Made by a program: the position numbers and the translations under genes. This document shows positions 62,935 through 64,000 of a stretch of 64,000 nt of DNA, one piece after another. The stretch is from Bacteroidota bacterium (GTDB lineage: Bacteria; Bacteroidota; Bacteroidia; Bacteroidales; JAADJA01): positions 248,001-312,000 of the forward strand of contig JAHLKX010000005.1 of the NCBI GenBank assembly GCA_020444515.1. The letters are read 5' to 3'. The notes beneath the pieces were generated by a model, which did not search any database, had not been told where the DNA came from, and was given only the letters and a program-made list of their open reading frames with translations. Every line of letters begins with the position of its first letter. Within the stretch, counting starts at the first letter, position 1.

Positions 62935-63756
62935 ATGATGCGTAATCTATTCTATCTATCAGCAATTTTGTTAATGTTGCCGGCCTTTCAAAGCTGCCAG
63001 CAAACCAGTGCATTTAGTAACCGGTCAAATGAAGAACCCGAAGGTGTTTCTGCCGAGCATCTTGTCATGAGCGTTTTGTATCAACAGCGTTCCGCAGAAT
63101 ACAGGGCTTTGTGTTACCAGGCCTTTAACATTGCCAAACTGAGAGTTGATGAAAGCCTGCGCCAAATGGGACTCTCAAAACAACAGGCCGTAGTGGTTGA
63201 TATCGATGAAACTGTTTTGGACAACAGTCCCCATGAAGCCACTTGTATCCTCAACCATGCACTTTATCCGGCTTATTGGGAAGACTGGGTGAACCAGGCT
63301 TCAGCCAAACCGGTACCGGGTTCACTTGAATTTTTAAAATATGTCAATGCTAAAAAAATTGAGGTTTTTTACATTACCAATCGCAAGGAAAAATATCGGG
63401 AGCAAACCCTTAAAAATTTGGTGGAATTAGGATTCCCTAATGCTGATGGAGAGCACTTGATGATGAAAACAGATGAATCCAGTAAAAAGGGACGACGTGA
63501 TGAAGTATCCGAAAAGTACAAAATCATTCTTTTGGTCGGGGATAACCTGAATGATTTCTCTGAGATTTTTGAAAAACTATCGGTTGATGAGCGATTTGCC
63601 GTTACCGATAAAATGTCAAATAAGTTTGGAAGCCGTTTTATTGTTCTTCCCAATGCCATGTATGGCGATTGGGAAGGAGCTCTTTATGATTATCAATATT
63701 CAATCAGTCCGGATGAAAAGTTCGAGAAAAGGCATGAGCAATTAATTGGATTTTAA
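62935..63756 (+). CDS. 5'-nucleotidase, lipoprotein e(P4) family (acid phosphatase)
   Basis: A 273-residue protein with lipobox LPAFQSC near residue 21. HAD-type phosphatase motif VVDIDETVLDNSPHEA near residue 95 gives the nucleophile aspartate pair (DxDET). FYITNRKEKYREQTLKNL near 145 and LLVGDNLNDFSEIFEKL near 203 are motifs II and III/IV. The family dephosphorylates nucleotides such as NMN at the outer membrane for salvage. Two adjacent ATG codons (62935, 62938) are possible starts. The downstream lipoprotein gene begins 2 bp after its stop. Confidence 0.93.
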   Translation: MMRNLFYLSAILLMLPAFQSCQQTSAFSNRSNEEPEGVSAEHLVMSVLYQQRSAEYRALCYQAFNIAKLRVDESLRQMGLSKQQAVVVDIDETVLDNSPHEATCILNHALYPAYWEDWVNQASAKPVPGSLEFLKYVNAKKIEVFYITNRKEKYREQTLKNLVELGFPNADGEHLMMKTDESSKKGRRDEVSEKYKIILLVGDNLNDFSEIFEKLSVDERFAVTDKMSNKFGSRFIVLPNAMYGDWEGALYDYQYSISPDEKFEKRHEQLIGF

Positions 63757-63758
63757 AA

Positions 63759-64000
63759 TTGAAAAAATTCTTTAAAAAAATATTGTTTTGTTTCGTTTTT
63801 CCACTCATCCTTTTGGGTTGCGCACCTACCAGGTTTTCCAGTGTTAAATCAGCATTGAAGTATGGCGACCGAGCCAAGGTCCTGAACCTGAGCCGGAATG
63901 GATTAACAGAGATCCCAGCGGAGGTGTTTGAATTAATGACCCTTGAAGAATTGAACCTTTTTAAAAATAACATCACAGAAATCCCGGCGGATATTGGTAA
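63759..64000 (+). CDS. Leucine-rich-repeat lipoprotein (3' end outside window)
   Basis: A frame of 80 codons begins at TTG 63759, two bases after the preceding stop, and runs off the right edge. The signal KKILFCFVFPLILLGC gives a clear lipobox. The mature part enters leucine-rich repeats: AKVLNLSRNGLTEIPAEVF, then LEELNLFKNNITEIPADIG. It is likely cotranscribed with the phosphatase gene. The TTG start is the only initiator before the signal segment. Confidence 0.75.
   Translation, partial: MKKFFKKILFCFVFPLILLGCAPTRFSSVKSALKYGDRAKVLNLSRNGLTEIPAEVFELMTLEELNLFKNNITEIPADIG

Overview
The window looks like a chromosomal segment of an anaerobic Bacteroidota bacterium, probably Bacteroidales-like. 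Five features point there: at least six secreted proteins with type IX secretion (T9SS) C-terminal sorting domains, many lipoproteins with SC-type lipoboxes, TAnnTTTG-type -7 promoter elements, a GH92 mannosidase, and pyruvate:ferredoxin oxidoreductase with other ferredoxin/NAD(P) enzymes. I saw no rRNA, tRNA, CRISPR array, transposase or phage gene. All functions are read from motifs and gene order; no database search was run.

Layout. Positions 1-6910 (minus strand) hold a tight six-gene operon: PqqD-like protein, ATP-grasp ligase, PLP-dependent fold-III decarboxylase, eIF2B-like protein, a urea-transporter/M23-peptidase fusion, and a TPR/beta-barrel protein cut by the window edge. It looks like an uncharacterised peptide or amino-acid conjugate pathway. 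Positions 6985-12933 encode two T9SS cargo proteins, one a papain-type protease. Positions 13100-16070 encode the three-subunit proton-translocating transhydrogenase PntA1/PntA2/PntB. Positions 16232-23393 hold more T9SS proteins and an MbnP/MbnH-like (copper protein/di-heme peroxidase) operon. Positions 23564-28513 hold a membrane adenylate cyclase, a nitronate monooxygenase-like enzyme, a LytTR regulator and a ferritin-like diiron protein.

Positions 28681-45931 are a redox island on the minus strand, interrupted by one plus-strand T9SS gene (36055-38520). One operon encodes NuoE-like and NuoF/HydB-like subunits and a 1234-residue fusion (2Fe-2S, GltD-like FAD, ferredoxin, and a molybdopterin-type domain that lacks the Sec/Cys ligand). 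A second operon encodes NfnA-like and NfnB-like subunits plus a zinc-ribbon protein whose module is shared with the NfnB N-terminus. A large PEP-synthase-like protein with receiver domains follows. With PFOR (59332), NADP-glutamate dehydrogenase (46285) and transhydrogenase, these genes form a network moving electrons between ferredoxin, NADH and NADPH.

Positions 46285-64000 hold gdhA, an AT-rich lipoprotein/T9SS pair, a UDP-GlcNAc 2-epimerase, radC, rpsT, a GH92-CutC-radical SAM gene series, a dihydroorotate-dehydrogenase-like gene divergent from nifJ, an acid phosphatase lipoprotein and the start of a leucine-rich-repeat lipoprotein.

The most unusual structure is a recurring architecture. 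Three small orphan genes (a GxxExxY nuclease-like gene at 28681 and four-helix-bundle genes at 34891 and 51583) are each bracketed by short tandem arrays. The array units are 10, 7 and 7 bp, with different sequences at each locus, and the arms are in inverted orientation. Two arms contain a short perfect palindrome that looks inserted into the array. Another array copy without a gene lies at 32914-32994. This may be a family of small selfish cassettes that settle between genes.
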